Positions 28,562 through 37,061 of a stretch of 64,000 nucleotides of DNA are shown here, in pieces (the stretch's first letter is position 1; each line of letters opens with the position of its first letter). The DNA is from JBGPQJ01 sp963709295. Lineage in GTDB: Bacteria; Chloroflexota; Anaerolineae; Anaerolineales; Villigracilaceae. Position numbers and translations under genes: made by a program. The DNA is taken from the NCBI GenBank assembly GCA_963709295.1, contig CAVPVW010000002.1:248001-312000 (forward strand). Direction: 5' to 3'. The notes below the pieces were generated by a model. That model was not told the DNA's origin and did not search any database. It worked only from the letters and a program-made list of their open reading frames with translations.

Positions 28562-29383
28562 ATGAGTGATTTCATCACCATGCAATGTCCCAGCTGCGGG
28601 GGAAAGCTTTCGATTGGGAGCAACGTAACAAGTTTGAAATGCGAACACTGCGGGATCGAGCATATGATTCGCCGGGAAGCCGGCGAGGTCACCCTGGAAT
28701 CCTATGCCAGGTGCCCCATCTGCAATCGCAACGACAAGGCTGAAAAAGTCACTGCCATCCTTCGCAGCCAGACCCACAATGCGCAGGGGATTGCCTACCA
28801 GACCGTCACGACCACCGTGAACACGGGATTTGGGAGCACACCGGTGAGCCAGCAGGTGCCGGTACCGGTTCAAACCTCACAAACTTCAGAATTGGCAAGA
28901 TTCCTTGCTCCTCCTGCCAAGCCAGAGCCTGAAAAATCGGTGCTTGAGCAGCCGAAACCTTCTCACAAATCCCTGACAGGTGCCATCTTCTTCGGACTGG
29001 CTGGAGTCGGGTTCCTGTTGCTCACTCTGGTCGTCTTTGCGGCCTACCTGAGCGGTCTGGAGAACATCGAAAACCTCGTCGCGGCAGCTGCTACCGTGCT
29101 GGGTCTTTTCCTTCTCTCACTTTCCGCCCTTGGCCTGAGCGTGTTTCTGTTTGCGTTCACTGTTCCAAAAGAAAGACGGAGCAACCGTGAGATGAAGTCC
29201 GCTTATCAGGAGAAAATCCGCCAACGACAACTGCAGACGGAAGAGAACAACAACCGGTGGAACACCGCCATCGAGCGCTGGAATCAACTCTACTATTGCG
29301 GCCGGGACGATTGTGTATTTCTCCCCGGATCACATACCCATGCCCCCGTATCCGCGATGGTGGAATACCTTTACCGCACCTGA
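28562..29383 (+). CDS. Zinc-ribbon membrane protein, unknown function
   Basis: 273 residues. The N-terminus has two zinc ribbons, CPSCGGKL with CEHCG, and CPICN. A Gln/Val/Pro-rich linker follows, then two spans (AIFFGLAGVGFLLLTLVVF and VLGLFLLSLSALGLSVFLF), and a coiled-coil tail with many Gln/Arg ending in a third cysteine pair (YYCGRDDCVFLPG). This resembles double-zinc-ribbon signalling or housekeeping proteins without a known enzyme. ATG 28562 follows AAGGAGGGTTCCAG. A TATAAT box is at 28511-28516, just past the IS3 right end. Confidence 0.72.
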   Translation: MSDFITMQCPSCGGKLSIGSNVTSLKCEHCGIEHMIRREAGEVTLESYARCPICNRNDKAEKVTAILRSQTHNAQGIAYQTVTTTVNTGFGSTPVSQQVPVPVQTSQTSELARFLAPPAKPEPEKSVLEQPKPSHKSLTGAIFFGLAGVGFLLLTLVVFAAYLSGLENIENLVAAAATVLGLFLLSLSALGLSVFLFAFTVPKERRSNREMKSAYQEKIRQRQLQTEENNNRWNTAIERWNQLYYCGRDDCVFLPGSHTHAPVSAMVEYLYRT

Positions 29384-29480
29384 TCGAACGGTTTTTTCCA
29401 ACAGTCTGACCGATAACTTTTCCATCAATGGTTCGATTAGAAACCATTTCTTCTTCTTTTCATGGTCAGGTGGAGGAACG

Positions 29481-30416
29481 ATGATCGAAACCAAACCTCA
29501 ATCGGACACCGGCCATTCAACTCCCGTGAAATCGAAAGACATCGTGCTACTAATTCTCGCCTGGATCGGGATGTTTATCATCTCTTCCCTGCCGGATATC
29601 TTTTTCCAGTATCTCACCGGTCAGGTCCCGCCCTGGATCGACCAAACCAAACTGGCTGGTTCGGTCCTGTTCCTGGGAATCGTCCTTGCCTGGAAAAGGA
29701 TTCGACCTCTTTGGCAGTATGCGTTCGTTCTGCTGGTCTTCTTCCTAACCTACGTCATCACACAATGGATTGGTCAAACCTCTTGGTGGCAAGCTCGCTT
29801 TGGCGGAGAAGACGTCTCATTCTTTGTTGGGTTTCTGGGGATATTCATCCTTGATTTCATGATCGCTGCCGCGGTCATCGCCGTTCTTTGGGTGATGAAA
29901 AAGCGCTGGCAGGATTTCTTCCTGACTCGAGGCCAGTTGGATGCACCGATCAGGCCGGTTCGCTGGCTGGGGATTCGTGAAGGCGAGTCATGGCGCACCT
30001 TCGGCTGGATCTTTGCCGTCGTCGCCGGCCTGTTGGTCGCCATCCCCACCCTGCTGGTCATGCTCCCCTCCACCGAGACTCTCGTTCGCGCGCTGCCCCT
30101 CCTCCCTGCTGCCCTGCTTTTTGCCGCGATCAACGCCTTTAATGAAGAGATATATTTCCGCGCTTCCCTGCTCTCCACCCTGCCCGAGGTTGTCGGCAGG
30201 AGCCAGGCGATGCTCATCATGATTACCCTGTTCGGATTGGCACATTACCTGTATGGTTCGCCTCCCGGCGTGGTGGGATTTCTCATGACGGGATTTCTTG
30301 CATTCCTTTTGGGAAAGAGCATGCTCGAGACGAGGGGATTAACCTGGCCCTGGTTCATTCACTTCCTGCCGGATGCTGTCATTTTCTTTTCCTACGCGGT
30401 TGTTTTTGTGCTTTAA
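29481..30416 (+). CDS. CPBP family intramembrane metalloprotease (CAAX protease-like)
   Basis: About 311 residues with eight or so predicted spans. The three conserved motifs of the Abi/CPBP family are visible near the C-terminus: EEIYFR, FGLAH and HFLPD (EExxxR, FxxxH, HxxxD/N/B). Members cleave or modify membrane proteins, and some confer bacteriocin immunity. ATG 29481 follows GGTGGAGGAACG and is preferred to the upstream in-frame ATG 29313, which overlaps the previous gene. No substrate gene is seen nearby. Confidence 0.88.
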   Translation: MIETKPQSDTGHSTPVKSKDIVLLILAWIGMFIISSLPDIFFQYLTGQVPPWIDQTKLAGSVLFLGIVLAWKRIRPLWQYAFVLLVFFLTYVITQWIGQTSWWQARFGGEDVSFFVGFLGIFILDFMIAAAVIAVLWVMKKRWQDFFLTRGQLDAPIRPVRWLGIREGESWRTFGWIFAVVAGLLVAIPTLLVMLPSTETLVRALPLLPAALLFAAINAFNEEIYFRASLLSTLPEVVGRSQAMLIMITLFGLAHYLYGSPPGVVGFLMTGFLAFLLGKSMLETRGLTWPWFIHFLPDAVIFFSYAVVFVL

Positions 30417-30466
30417 TGAACCTGTAATTCATTTCTGACTTATTGGTATCGAAAAGGAGACAATTC

Positions 30467-31114
30467 ATGAACATCACCCTCACCCCTAAATTTAGGCAAT
30501 TGGTTGAGCAGAAAGTAAAGAGCGGAAAATATAAGAATGCCGACGAAGTAATATGTGAAGCTTTAAGATCAATGGAAAATAAAGAAAAGGTATACCCCAT
30601 CCTGGGTTCAGTGGATGGAAATGACATCGAAGCGATGGCACTTATTGTAATGATGGAAGCCGCGAAGAGTGCTGCTGAAGATCTGAAGGAGATCATGAAA
30701 GAGATTCAGGCAAAAAATACCGCCAAGCAGAAGCTGCGCGAGCTTCATAGAATGGTCAAATGCGATATTGCGAGCAGCACCGGTCAGATGCGGCTTGTAT
30801 TTGGGAAGAATGGGATGGGAAGTGAGCGCGTCTACCATCATGTGCTTATCCCCGTTGAAGACCCTTGCTCAGAAAGTGGCATTAAACTCATCGAAACAGA
30901 CCTGCATAATGGCCACATCACGGATGTCTCAATGCTCGAATCCATCCGGGATGACCTCCGCGACAGGCTCGACAACTTGAGCGAGATGAGCGAAATGGAC
31001 TCCCTGCGCCTGCAAATGACTATGGACCGTCGTTCAAAATTTATGCAGACTCTCTCCAATTTACTCAAAAAGATAAGCGAAACCAGTCAATCGATCACAC
31101 AAAATCTAAAGTAA
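30467..31114 (+). CDS. Ribbon-helix-helix (ParD-like) domain fused to a long helical domain
   Basis: 215 residues. The first 45 or so residues look like a ParD-type RHH module (MNITLTPKFRQLVEQKV, SGKYKNADEVICEALR). The remainder is predicted helical. Its end (LRLQMTMDRRSKFMQTL, ISETSQSITQNLK) resembles, from memory, small helical DUF5407-type proteins; this resemblance is uncertain. ATG 30467 follows AAAGGAG. No ParE toxin is adjacent, and the next gene, 14 bases downstream, is a GNAT acetyltransferase. A DNA-binding regulator or antitoxin-derived protein is possible, but the role is unknown. Confidence 0.55.
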   Translation: MNITLTPKFRQLVEQKVKSGKYKNADEVICEALRSMENKEKVYPILGSVDGNDIEAMALIVMMEAAKSAAEDLKEIMKEIQAKNTAKQKLRELHRMVKCDIASSTGQMRLVFGKNGMGSERVYHHVLIPVEDPCSESGIKLIETDLHNGHITDVSMLESIRDDLRDRLDNLSEMSEMDSLRLQMTMDRRSKFMQTLSNLLKKISETSQSITQNLK

Positions 31115-31128
31115 TATAGAGCCACTGT

Positions 31129-31689
31129 GTGAAAAAGCCAGATAGGGAAATCTCTCTTCAAGAGATAAACCAGCATAATCTCAAGGATGCCGGGAAATGC
31201 GACAGTACCTTCACAGTAAATTCACTACTCGCAATTTCGGCAGACCACCGCGGCATCCAGTTCTCCATTGAGCCCACGACACCCTACCAGAAGAAATATA
31301 CGGCTGATCGATTTGATTACCGCGACTACATTGATCATCCGGAAAGAACGGTATTTCTTGCATACCTTGAGGACATCATCGCCGGCGAGATCAGGCTTCG
31401 AAAGAACTGGAACATTTACGCGTATATCGAAGATATCGTCGTGGATTCTGAATTCCGAAGGCACGGCATTGGGCGAATGCTCATCGAAAAAGCGATTCAA
31501 TGGGCAAGGGACAAACAACTCCCCGGGGTGATGCTGGAGACCCAGAATAACAATGTTGCTGCACGCAAACTCTATCAGAGCTGCGGTTTCGAATTGGGTG
31601 GATTTGACCGAGATTTATATCGCGGGATTGACCCGTCCACCCAGGAAATCGCGCTTTATTGGTATTTGATTTTTCGACAAGGGGAATAA
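31129..31689 (+). CDS. satA: GNAT N-acetyltransferase, streptothricin acetyltransferase (SatA)-like
   Basis: 186 residues of the GNAT fold. The pattern AYIEDIVVDSEFRRHGIGR followed by MLIEKAIQWA, LPGVMLETQNNNVAARKLY and FELGGFDRDLYRG is very close to the Sat/SatA (B. subtilis YyaR) subfamily, which acetylates streptothricin. Acetyl-CoA binding is in the RRHGIG loop. Whether it gives resistance here is unknown; such genes also occur in bacteria that never meet the antibiotic. The start is a GTG at 31129, with no good ribosome binding site. It is 14 bases after the RHH protein gene, so cotranscription is likely. Confidence 0.75.
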   Translation: MKKPDREISLQEINQHNLKDAGKCDSTFTVNSLLAISADHRGIQFSIEPTTPYQKKYTADRFDYRDYIDHPERTVFLAYLEDIIAGEIRLRKNWNIYAYIEDIVVDSEFRRHGIGRMLIEKAIQWARDKQLPGVMLETQNNNVAARKLYQSCGFELGGFDRDLYRGIDPSTQEIALYWYLIFRQGE

Positions 31690-31691
31690 AT

Positions 31692-31719
31692 AAAAATTCG
31701 CTCGCAGGAGCGTATTTTT
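31692..31719. terminator. Bidirectional terminator
   Basis: CGCTC (31699-31703) pairs with GAGCG (31708-31712), extended by an AAAAAT/ATTTTT pair. It lies between the convergent satA and DUF3054 genes. Confidence 0.85.
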
Positions 31720-31722
31720 CAA

Positions 31723-32100
31723 TTATCGGTTCCGGATTATCAACCACCACAAGCCGCGCCAGACCAACATACCTAGAGCCGCCGAGCCTCCCAGGATCAA
31801 TACGAAAAGGGGGATAACCACGCTGTTAAGCATCAACGCGCGCAGCAATCCTGCGAGTGGCGCAGCTAGAAGCATCGCTACAGCCGGACGCCAGAGCTGT
31901 TTGGGATTGGAGGTCATCTCCGGCTTGAATAATCCCAGCCAGGGAGCGATCAGGAACCAGCCGGCCAGCAGAGGAAGGAAGGTTGCCATGATCCGTCCCA
32001 CCGGGAATTGGATCAACGTATCGTGAGTGCCGAATCCGATCAGGGTGATGACCGCCAGGGCAAGGACATCGCCCAGGATCAATAAGTAAACCTTTTTCAT
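31723..32100 (-). CDS. DUF3054 family membrane protein
   Basis: 125 residues and four predicted spans. The pattern LILGDVLALAVITLIGFGTHD, FLPLLAGWFLIAPWLGLF and the C-terminal GLWWLI fits DUF3054, a family of unknown function found in Actinobacteria and Chloroflexota. ATG 32100 overlaps the upstream stop as ATGA, so it is coupled to the membrane protein before it. A longer in-frame start (32283) would read through the upstream gene and is not used. Confidence 0.8.
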   Translation of the reverse strand: MKKVYLLILGDVLALAVITLIGFGTHDTLIQFPVGRIMATFLPLLAGWFLIAPWLGLFKPEMTSNPKQLWRPAVAMLLAAPLAGLLRALMLNSVVIPLFVLILGGSAALGMLVWRGLWWLIIRNR

Positions 32101-32627
32101 AACATTCCAGGAATGAAATAGAGAAGAGTTGCGATGCCTGCAAAGACAAGCCCCGAAACGAGACAGATGACACAACCAATTAGAAAACCACGGAAGTGAA
32201 AGCCGTAATCCTTGTAACCCGCCATTCCTTCCGTGCCGGGAAGGACGATGAATTTCGGCGTTATGGTGCAGATAACCAGCCAATCGAGAATAATCAGATC
32301 CACAACATTAAAAACCATGAATATTGTGAAGCTGATAATAAAAATATCAACAAAGGTAGGGGCACCACCAGTCATCAGGTCGTAGCGCCTGATCGCAAGC
32401 AATGGCACGCCAATCAAGATCAGGAGAAATAAAATACTGAAAGGCTTGCGAATGCGCTGTGTTTTCTCGCTGACCGGTCCATACCGGGCTTTGATTTCCG
32501 TCGGCAAACCATCGAGCAGCCCTTCCGGGTTGATTTTGATCATTACCAGGAGCAGGGAACTGATAAGCAGGCTGAATACCATCCCATAAATGAACCCTGT
32601 TTGGAATGCAAGCGTGTAATCAGCCAT
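32097..32627 (-). CDS. Membrane protein, unknown function
   Basis: 176 residues with about five spans (FIYGMVFSLLISSLLLVMI, PFSILFLLILIGVPLLAI, FVDIFIISFTIFMVFNVVDLI, GFLIGCVICLVSGLVFAGIA). A conserved-looking cytoplasmic loop holds KINPEGLLDGLPTEIKARYG. I do not recognise the family. It lies 31 bases downstream of lysS on the same strand and overlaps DUF3054, so the two membrane proteins may be a lysS read-through tail. Confidence 0.6.
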   Translation of the reverse strand: MADYTLAFQTGFIYGMVFSLLISSLLLVMIKINPEGLLDGLPTEIKARYGPVSEKTQRIRKPFSILFLLILIGVPLLAIRRYDLMTGGAPTFVDIFIISFTIFMVFNVVDLIILDWLVICTITPKFIVLPGTEGMAGYKDYGFHFRGFLIGCVICLVSGLVFAGIATLLYFIPGML

Positions 32628-32658
32628 AACAAATTTTTAGCGAATCAGTTTCTGGGAT

Positions 32659-34191
32659 TTATTCATCCCCACTGCGCAGGTGCGGGAAGAGCAGCACTTC
32701 GCGGATGGAATGCTTGTCGGTCAGTAGCATGGTCAGCCGGTCCACGCCCATGCCGAATCCGCCGCAGGGAGGCATGCCGTAGCGCATGGCACGCAGGTAA
32801 TCCTCGTCCATGGGATGCTTTTCTTCATCTCCTGCGGCGTAATCCCGCCCCATTTCGAGGAAACGCTGTTCCTGGTCGAGCGGATCGTTCAACTCGGTAA
32901 AGGCATTGCACAACTCGAAGCCGGCCACATAGCCTTCAAACCGCTCCACAGTCAACGGGTCGCCGGGCTTGGACTTCGCCAGCGGGGAGATGTCGCGCGG
33001 GTAATCGTAAAGGAAAATCGGCTGGATCAGCGTCGGTTCGAGATACTCCGACAGCATGAAATCGATCAGCTTGCCCCGGGTGGCATTGACAGGGGTATTG
33101 AAGCCCTTTTTCCGCAAGGCAGCCGCGAGGGAGTCCGCGTCGCGGTGCTCGTAGATGTCCACGCCGGTCACGTCCAGCAATCCCTGCCGCATTTCGAGGC
33201 GCTTCCAGGGAGGCGTGAAATCCAGCTCATGCCCCTGGTAGACGACCTTGAATGAACCGGTGACGTCCTTGCAGGCTGTCGAGACCATTTGCTCGGTCAG
33301 TTCCATCACCTGCAGGTAATCGGCATATGCCCAATAGAACTCCAGCTGGGTGAATTCCGGATTGTGCTTGAAGGAGACGCCTTCGTTTCGGAAATCGCGG
33401 CCGATCTCATACACCCGCTCGAGGTTGCCGACCAACAGGCGTTTGAGGTAAAGCTCAAAGGAAATGCGCAGGAACAGGTCCTGCTTCAACTGGTTGTGGT
33501 GGGTTGTGAACGGACGCGCCGCTGCGCCGCCGTAAATGGGCTGGAGGATGGGAGTCTCGACTTCGAGGAACCCGTGCTCATCGAGAAACCGGCGCAGGGA
33601 TGAGACCAGCCGGGCGCGCTTGCGGAAGGTCTCGCGCACGTCGGGGTTGACCGCCAGGTCAGCGTAGCGCTGGCGTGCGCGCAGCTCAGGGTCTTTGAGC
33701 GACGCGTGGCTCAGGAGCGAACCGTCCTCCATTTTCTCATCCTTGGAGGCTGGTAATTGGGAAACCGACTTGGCAAGGAGTTTGAAATCCTGGACTTGCA
33801 AGGTCACTTCTTTTGTCTTTGTGCGCATCATCAAACCGCTGGCCTGGATGAAATCACCAATGTCGAACATCTTGTTGAAAAAATCCACCCGCTCCTGGGT
33901 CAGTTCGTTGATCCTAAAAAAGAGTTGGATCATGCCCGAACCATCTTCGATATGCGCAAAAGTAAGCTTGCCCATGGCGCGTGTCGCGCGGATGCGTCCC
34001 GTCAGCGTGGCCTTAAGCTCATCGGTTGTCTTGCCCTCGCCTGCAGCCTTCTCCGCCTGCTCAAAGGCAGCAATCGCTTCAGCGGAAGTATGAGTGCGGA
34101 GGGCGCGAGTCGGGTAGGGCTCGATCCCTTCGGCTCTCAGTTCTTCAATTTTTTCAAGGCGGATTTTCTCGAGCGATGATAATTCAGCCAT
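32659..34191 (-). CDS. lysS: Lysyl-tRNA synthetase, class II
   Basis: 510 residues, complete. An N-terminal OB-fold anticodon-binding domain (TGRIRATRAMGKLTFAHIED) is followed by the class II core, with motif 2 (FRNEGVSFKHNPEFTQLEFY) and motif 3 (CGGFGMGVDRLTMLL) and the usual ending HSIREVLLFPHLR. It attaches lysine to tRNA-Lys. ATG 34191 follows AAAGGTGACC. It lies behind greA with a strong terminator between them, so read-through or a separate promoter must supply its mRNA. Confidence 0.97.
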   Translation of the reverse strand: MAELSSLEKIRLEKIEELRAEGIEPYPTRALRTHTSAEAIAAFEQAEKAAGEGKTTDELKATLTGRIRATRAMGKLTFAHIEDGSGMIQLFFRINELTQERVDFFNKMFDIGDFIQASGLMMRTKTKEVTLQVQDFKLLAKSVSQLPASKDEKMEDGSLLSHASLKDPELRARQRYADLAVNPDVRETFRKRARLVSSLRRFLDEHGFLEVETPILQPIYGGAAARPFTTHHNQLKQDLFLRISFELYLKRLLVGNLERVYEIGRDFRNEGVSFKHNPEFTQLEFYWAYADYLQVMELTEQMVSTACKDVTGSFKVVYQGHELDFTPPWKRLEMRQGLLDVTGVDIYEHRDADSLAAALRKKGFNTPVNATRGKLIDFMLSEYLEPTLIQPIFLYDYPRDISPLAKSKPGDPLTVERFEGYVAGFELCNAFTELNDPLDQEQRFLEMGRDYAAGDEEKHPMDEDYLRAMRYGMPPCGGFGMGVDRLTMLLTDKHSIREVLLFPHLRSGDE

Positions 34192-34210
34192 CAGGTCACC
34201 TTTCAGGATT

Positions 34211-34259
34211 AAAAAAAGTCCCGCGCTTAAGCGCCCTGCTTTCGCAGAGCGCGCGCGGG
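34211..34259 (-). terminator. Terminator between greA and lysS
   Basis: CCCGCGC (34220-34226) pairs with GCGCGGG (34253-34259), with a second inner hairpin. The minus strand then has seven T (34211-34217). It separates greA from lysS. Confidence 0.85.
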
Positions 34260-34283
34260 GCTTGGAGTGACTGCCCCCGTCTT

Positions 34284-34754
34284 TCAGGTGGTCTTGAGAA
34301 TTTTGACTTTGAACGAACCACCGGGCGCTTCCACGATCACCACTTCACCGGGGCGGTGATTGAGCAGCGCCTTGCCGATCGGGGATTCGTTGGAGATCTT
34401 GCCCGCGCGAGGGTCGGCTTCTGCAGCACCCACGATGGTGTATACCTCGGGGCTGCCGCCGGATTCCTGGATGGTCACCGTGTCGCCCACCGAGACGATA
34501 TTCGGGTTCTGGTGCGCCGTGGATTCATCGATGATCTTAGCGGAGGCCAGGATGATTTCCAATTCCTGAATGCGCCCTTCCACAAACGCCTGTTCGTTCT
34601 TGGCGGCTTCGTATTCGGCGTTCTCGATCAGCTCGCCGCCTTCCATGGCCTCATGCAGGCGGTTGGCAACTTCCTTGCGCTTGGTGGTATGCAGGTAGTC
34701 CAATTCATCCTGAAGTTTCTGGAAGCCCTCTTTGGTCAAGTAATTCGCTGGCAT
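34284..34754 (-). CDS. greA: Transcription elongation factor GreA
   Basis: 156 residues. The N-terminal antiparallel coiled-coil carries the acidic tip ENAEYEAAKNEQAFVEGRI, which reaches into the RNA polymerase secondary channel to trigger cleavage of backtracked RNA. The C-terminal FKBP-like domain has SPIGKALLNHRPGEVV. ATG 34754 is chosen because the earlier in-frame ATG at 34859 lies at the promoter -35, upstream of the predicted transcription start. A GGGATCC-like site precedes it. Confidence 0.95.
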   Translation of the reverse strand: MPANYLTKEGFQKLQDELDYLHTTKRKEVANRLHEAMEGGELIENAEYEAAKNEQAFVEGRIQELEIILASAKIIDESTAHQNPNIVSVGDTVTIQESGGSPEVYTIVGAAEADPRAGKISNESPIGKALLNHRPGEVVIVEAPGGSFKVKILKTT

Positions 34755-34778
34755 AAGTGGATCCCGTCTATAAGATAT

Positions 34779-34859
34779 GTTGCATCTCTTTCGAGATGCA
34801 ACCGGATTGACTTGCTGATTTGGCGTGCGAACTATATCACGATTCTGGAGAATTTTCAA
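34779..34859 (-). promoter_or_regulatory. greA promoter and leader hairpin
   Basis: On the minus strand TTGAAA (34854-34859) and TATAGT (34831-34836) are spaced by exactly 17 bases. The predicted leader of about 70 bases contains a perfect ten-pair stem GTTGCATCTC/GAGATGCAAC (34779-34802) closed by a GAAA tetraloop. It has no T-run, so it looks like a structured leader rather than a terminator. Confidence 0.65.
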
Positions 34860-34883
34860 GCGAGCCGGTCGGTGGGCAAATGG

Positions 34884-35612
34884 CTATTTCTGCCACAGCC
34901 GAATGCCTTTTTCGCGGTCCCAGTACTCGCGCATCACCTCGCGCATTTTCGTGTCGGTATCGAAAAGCATCTCGATTTGAGAGCCATAGGCGGAAATCCC
35001 ATGCAGCCATGCCTTTAAACCGGGCTTGGAAACCGGAAAAAGCGTGCTGGACATTCCTCGGGATGTGGATTCCAACTCTTCGGGATGATTTAAAATATAA
35101 GGTGTGTCGGCGTAGTATAGGAGCGACCGTCCGGTTCTTTCGACCCCCAGCCTGGTCAGCACGTGATCCACATGGTGCCCGACCGAGAGCGGAGAAACAA
35201 TCACATCCGTTTTACGCAGCTCTTTCTGAAGCATCGCTGCGATCCCGTCGGGAATATGGGCATCTTCTGCATGGGGCGAATCGAAAACATCTTCCGGGTA
35301 GAGCGGAGTGCCGTCTGTGGACCAACGGTAGATGCAATCAGGGACTGTAAAATGCCGGACCGCTGCACCCACCGCTGCGCCGGCTTCCCTGTCCTCCCTG
35401 CGCCGTAAGATGATCGTTCCACGGCCGGATTTCGTCCGCCAGTCCAGGTGGATTCGCTGAGCCAATTCTGATAGCGGGCGGCCCTTTGGAGGGAATCCCG
35501 CACAGATCGTCCAGATCTCAACAGGGATGTTGTGGCGGGTCTGTTCGTAGATCAATCCGCCGCAGGAAAGTACGCCATCATCATAATGGGGGGAGATATA
35601 GATCCATCGCAT
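34884..35612 (-). CDS. PIG-L family deacetylase
   Basis: About 242 residues. The LmbE/PIG-L zinc motif SPHYDDGVLSCGG opens the protein and VGHHVDHVLTR supplies the later zinc ligand. These enzymes de-N-acetylate sugar conjugates such as GlcNAc-linked lipids or thiol precursors; the substrate here is unknown. ATG 35612 is preferred to the upstream in-frame ATG, because a TAAAAT box ends seven bases before it. It is divergent from the C39-like gene, which also has a -10 box directly before its start. Confidence 0.85.
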   Translation of the reverse strand: MRWIYISPHYDDGVLSCGGLIYEQTRHNIPVEIWTICAGFPPKGRPLSELAQRIHLDWRTKSGRGTIILRRREDREAGAAVGAAVRHFTVPDCIYRWSTDGTPLYPEDVFDSPHAEDAHIPDGIAAMLQKELRKTDVIVSPLSVGHHVDHVLTRLGVERTGRSLLYYADTPYILNHPEELESTSRGMSSTLFPVSKPGLKAWLHGISAYGSQIEMLFDTDTKMREVMREYWDREKGIRLWQK

Positions 35613-35713
35613 GACGCCTATTTTATCCTTCTTTTTCACTGTTCTCGGTAACCCAGGCTTGGAAAATCAGCGTAATTTAATCTAGGGGATTCTGGTAAGT
35701 TATAATCATTGCC

Positions 35714-37060
35714 ATGCAAAAACGAAAAATGTTTATCCCTGTTTTTATAATTCTTTGCCTGCTCCTGACGGTGGGACTCTATTTCCTTCCGCCGATTCAC
35801 AACCGAGTTGCCTGGCGCCTGGACAGCCTCATCACCCAGATCAAGTACAAGTTGAACCCGCCGGAAGAAGCGGTCTTTGTTCCGGCGCAAAAAACACCGG
35901 CCACGGCGGCTCCCTCCGCCACCTCCCTGCCGACTGCATTGTCGACCAGCACCAAGTCTGGACCGACACTCAGCCCCACGCCTGAAGTGCCCCCTACTAT
36001 TACGCCCACACCGCTTCCGGGCGCCGTTTTACTGGATGGCGTGGTGTACGTGGACCAGTTCAACCGCTGGAATTACTGCGGACCCGCCAACCTCGCCATG
36101 GCATTGAAATTCTGGGGCTGGAAAGGCAGCCGCGACGACATCGCCAGAGTGATCAAGCCCGGTGCGAATGAACCCGACAAACCTTTCATCGACCGAGGCA
36201 AAACCGATAAGAACGTCATGCCGTATGAGATGGCAAATTTCGTGATCGACGAAACCCCCTACAATGTCCTCGTCCGCTACGGCGGCAATATGGACCTCCT
36301 CAAACGGCTGCTTGCTGCCGGTTTTCCCGTACTGATCGAGAAGGGCTATTACGAACGCGATTACACCGGAAAGGTCGCCTGGCTGGGTCATTATTCGTTC
36401 GTCACGGGTTACGACGACGAGAAGGACGTTTTTATTTACCAGGATTCCTACCCGCCTGAGAAAGTCAGCGGGGAGGACCGCGAGATCAGCTATGCTGATT
36501 TCAACGAAGGCTGGCGGTCATTCGATAATCTGTTCATGCTCATATATCCGCCGGAAAGGGACGCGGAATTGTACGAACTGCTTGGGGATTGGGGGATCCG
36601 TACCTGGGCAAACCAGCACGCGCTGGACATCGCCAACGAGGAAGTCCAATCCCTGAATGGAATCGATGCCTTCTTTGCCTGGTTCAACAAGGGCACCAGC
36701 CACGTCAATCTCACCCAGTACGCTGAGGCCGCCGAGGCTTACGATAAAGCGTTTGAAATCTATGCCGGCTTGGGCGAAGACGACAAGCAGCGCCCGTATC
36801 GCATGATGTGGTACCAGACCGGACCCTACAAGGCCTATTATTACACCGGCCGCTATCAGGATGTGATCAACCTTGCCAATGTGACCCTCGATACGGTCAG
36901 CGATAAGAGCCTCGAGGAGAGCATCTACTGGCGCGGGATGGCGGAACAGGCATTGGGAGATACAGCTGCCGCCATTGCTGATTTCAGGATGACGGTCTAC
37001 CTTAACTCAAGTTTTACCCCGGGCATCGATGCCCTGATCAATCTCGGCGTTCAACCTTGA
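35714..37060 (+). CDS. Membrane-anchored C39-like peptidase fold with C-terminal TPRs
   Basis: 448 residues. An N-terminal span (FIPVFIILCLLLTVGLYF) and a Thr/Pro-rich stalk precede a papain-like C39-type domain: Cys in NYCGPANLAMALKFWGW, His in GHYSFVTGYDDE and an Asp near FIYQDSYPP. The C-terminal third carries helix repeats (YAEAAEAYDKAFEIY, ALGDTAAAIADFRMTVYL) of TPR type. It probably binds or cleaves peptides outside the membrane. TATAAT ends seven bases before ATG 35714, so a leaderless message is likely. The next gene begins one base after its stop. Confidence 0.78.
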   Translation: MQKRKMFIPVFIILCLLLTVGLYFLPPIHNRVAWRLDSLITQIKYKLNPPEEAVFVPAQKTPATAAPSATSLPTALSTSTKSGPTLSPTPEVPPTITPTPLPGAVLLDGVVYVDQFNRWNYCGPANLAMALKFWGWKGSRDDIARVIKPGANEPDKPFIDRGKTDKNVMPYEMANFVIDETPYNVLVRYGGNMDLLKRLLAAGFPVLIEKGYYERDYTGKVAWLGHYSFVTGYDDEKDVFIYQDSYPPEKVSGEDREISYADFNEGWRSFDNLFMLIYPPERDAELYELLGDWGIRTWANQHALDIANEEVQSLNGIDAFFAWFNKGTSHVNLTQYAEAAEAYDKAFEIYAGLGEDDKQRPYRMMWYQTGPYKAYYYTGRYQDVINLANVTLDTVSDKSLEESIYWRGMAEQALGDTAAAIADFRMTVYLNSSFTPGIDALINLGVQP

Positions 37061-37061
37061 A

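Noticed and set aside
30467..31114. ParDE toxin-antitoxin pair
   Set aside because: Only the ParD-like RHH module is present; the next gene is a GNAT and no ParE-like ORF is found.
31129..31689. TacT-type acetyltransferase toxin
   Set aside because: The motifs are those of the SatA/YyaR streptothricin acetyltransferase group rather than TacT.
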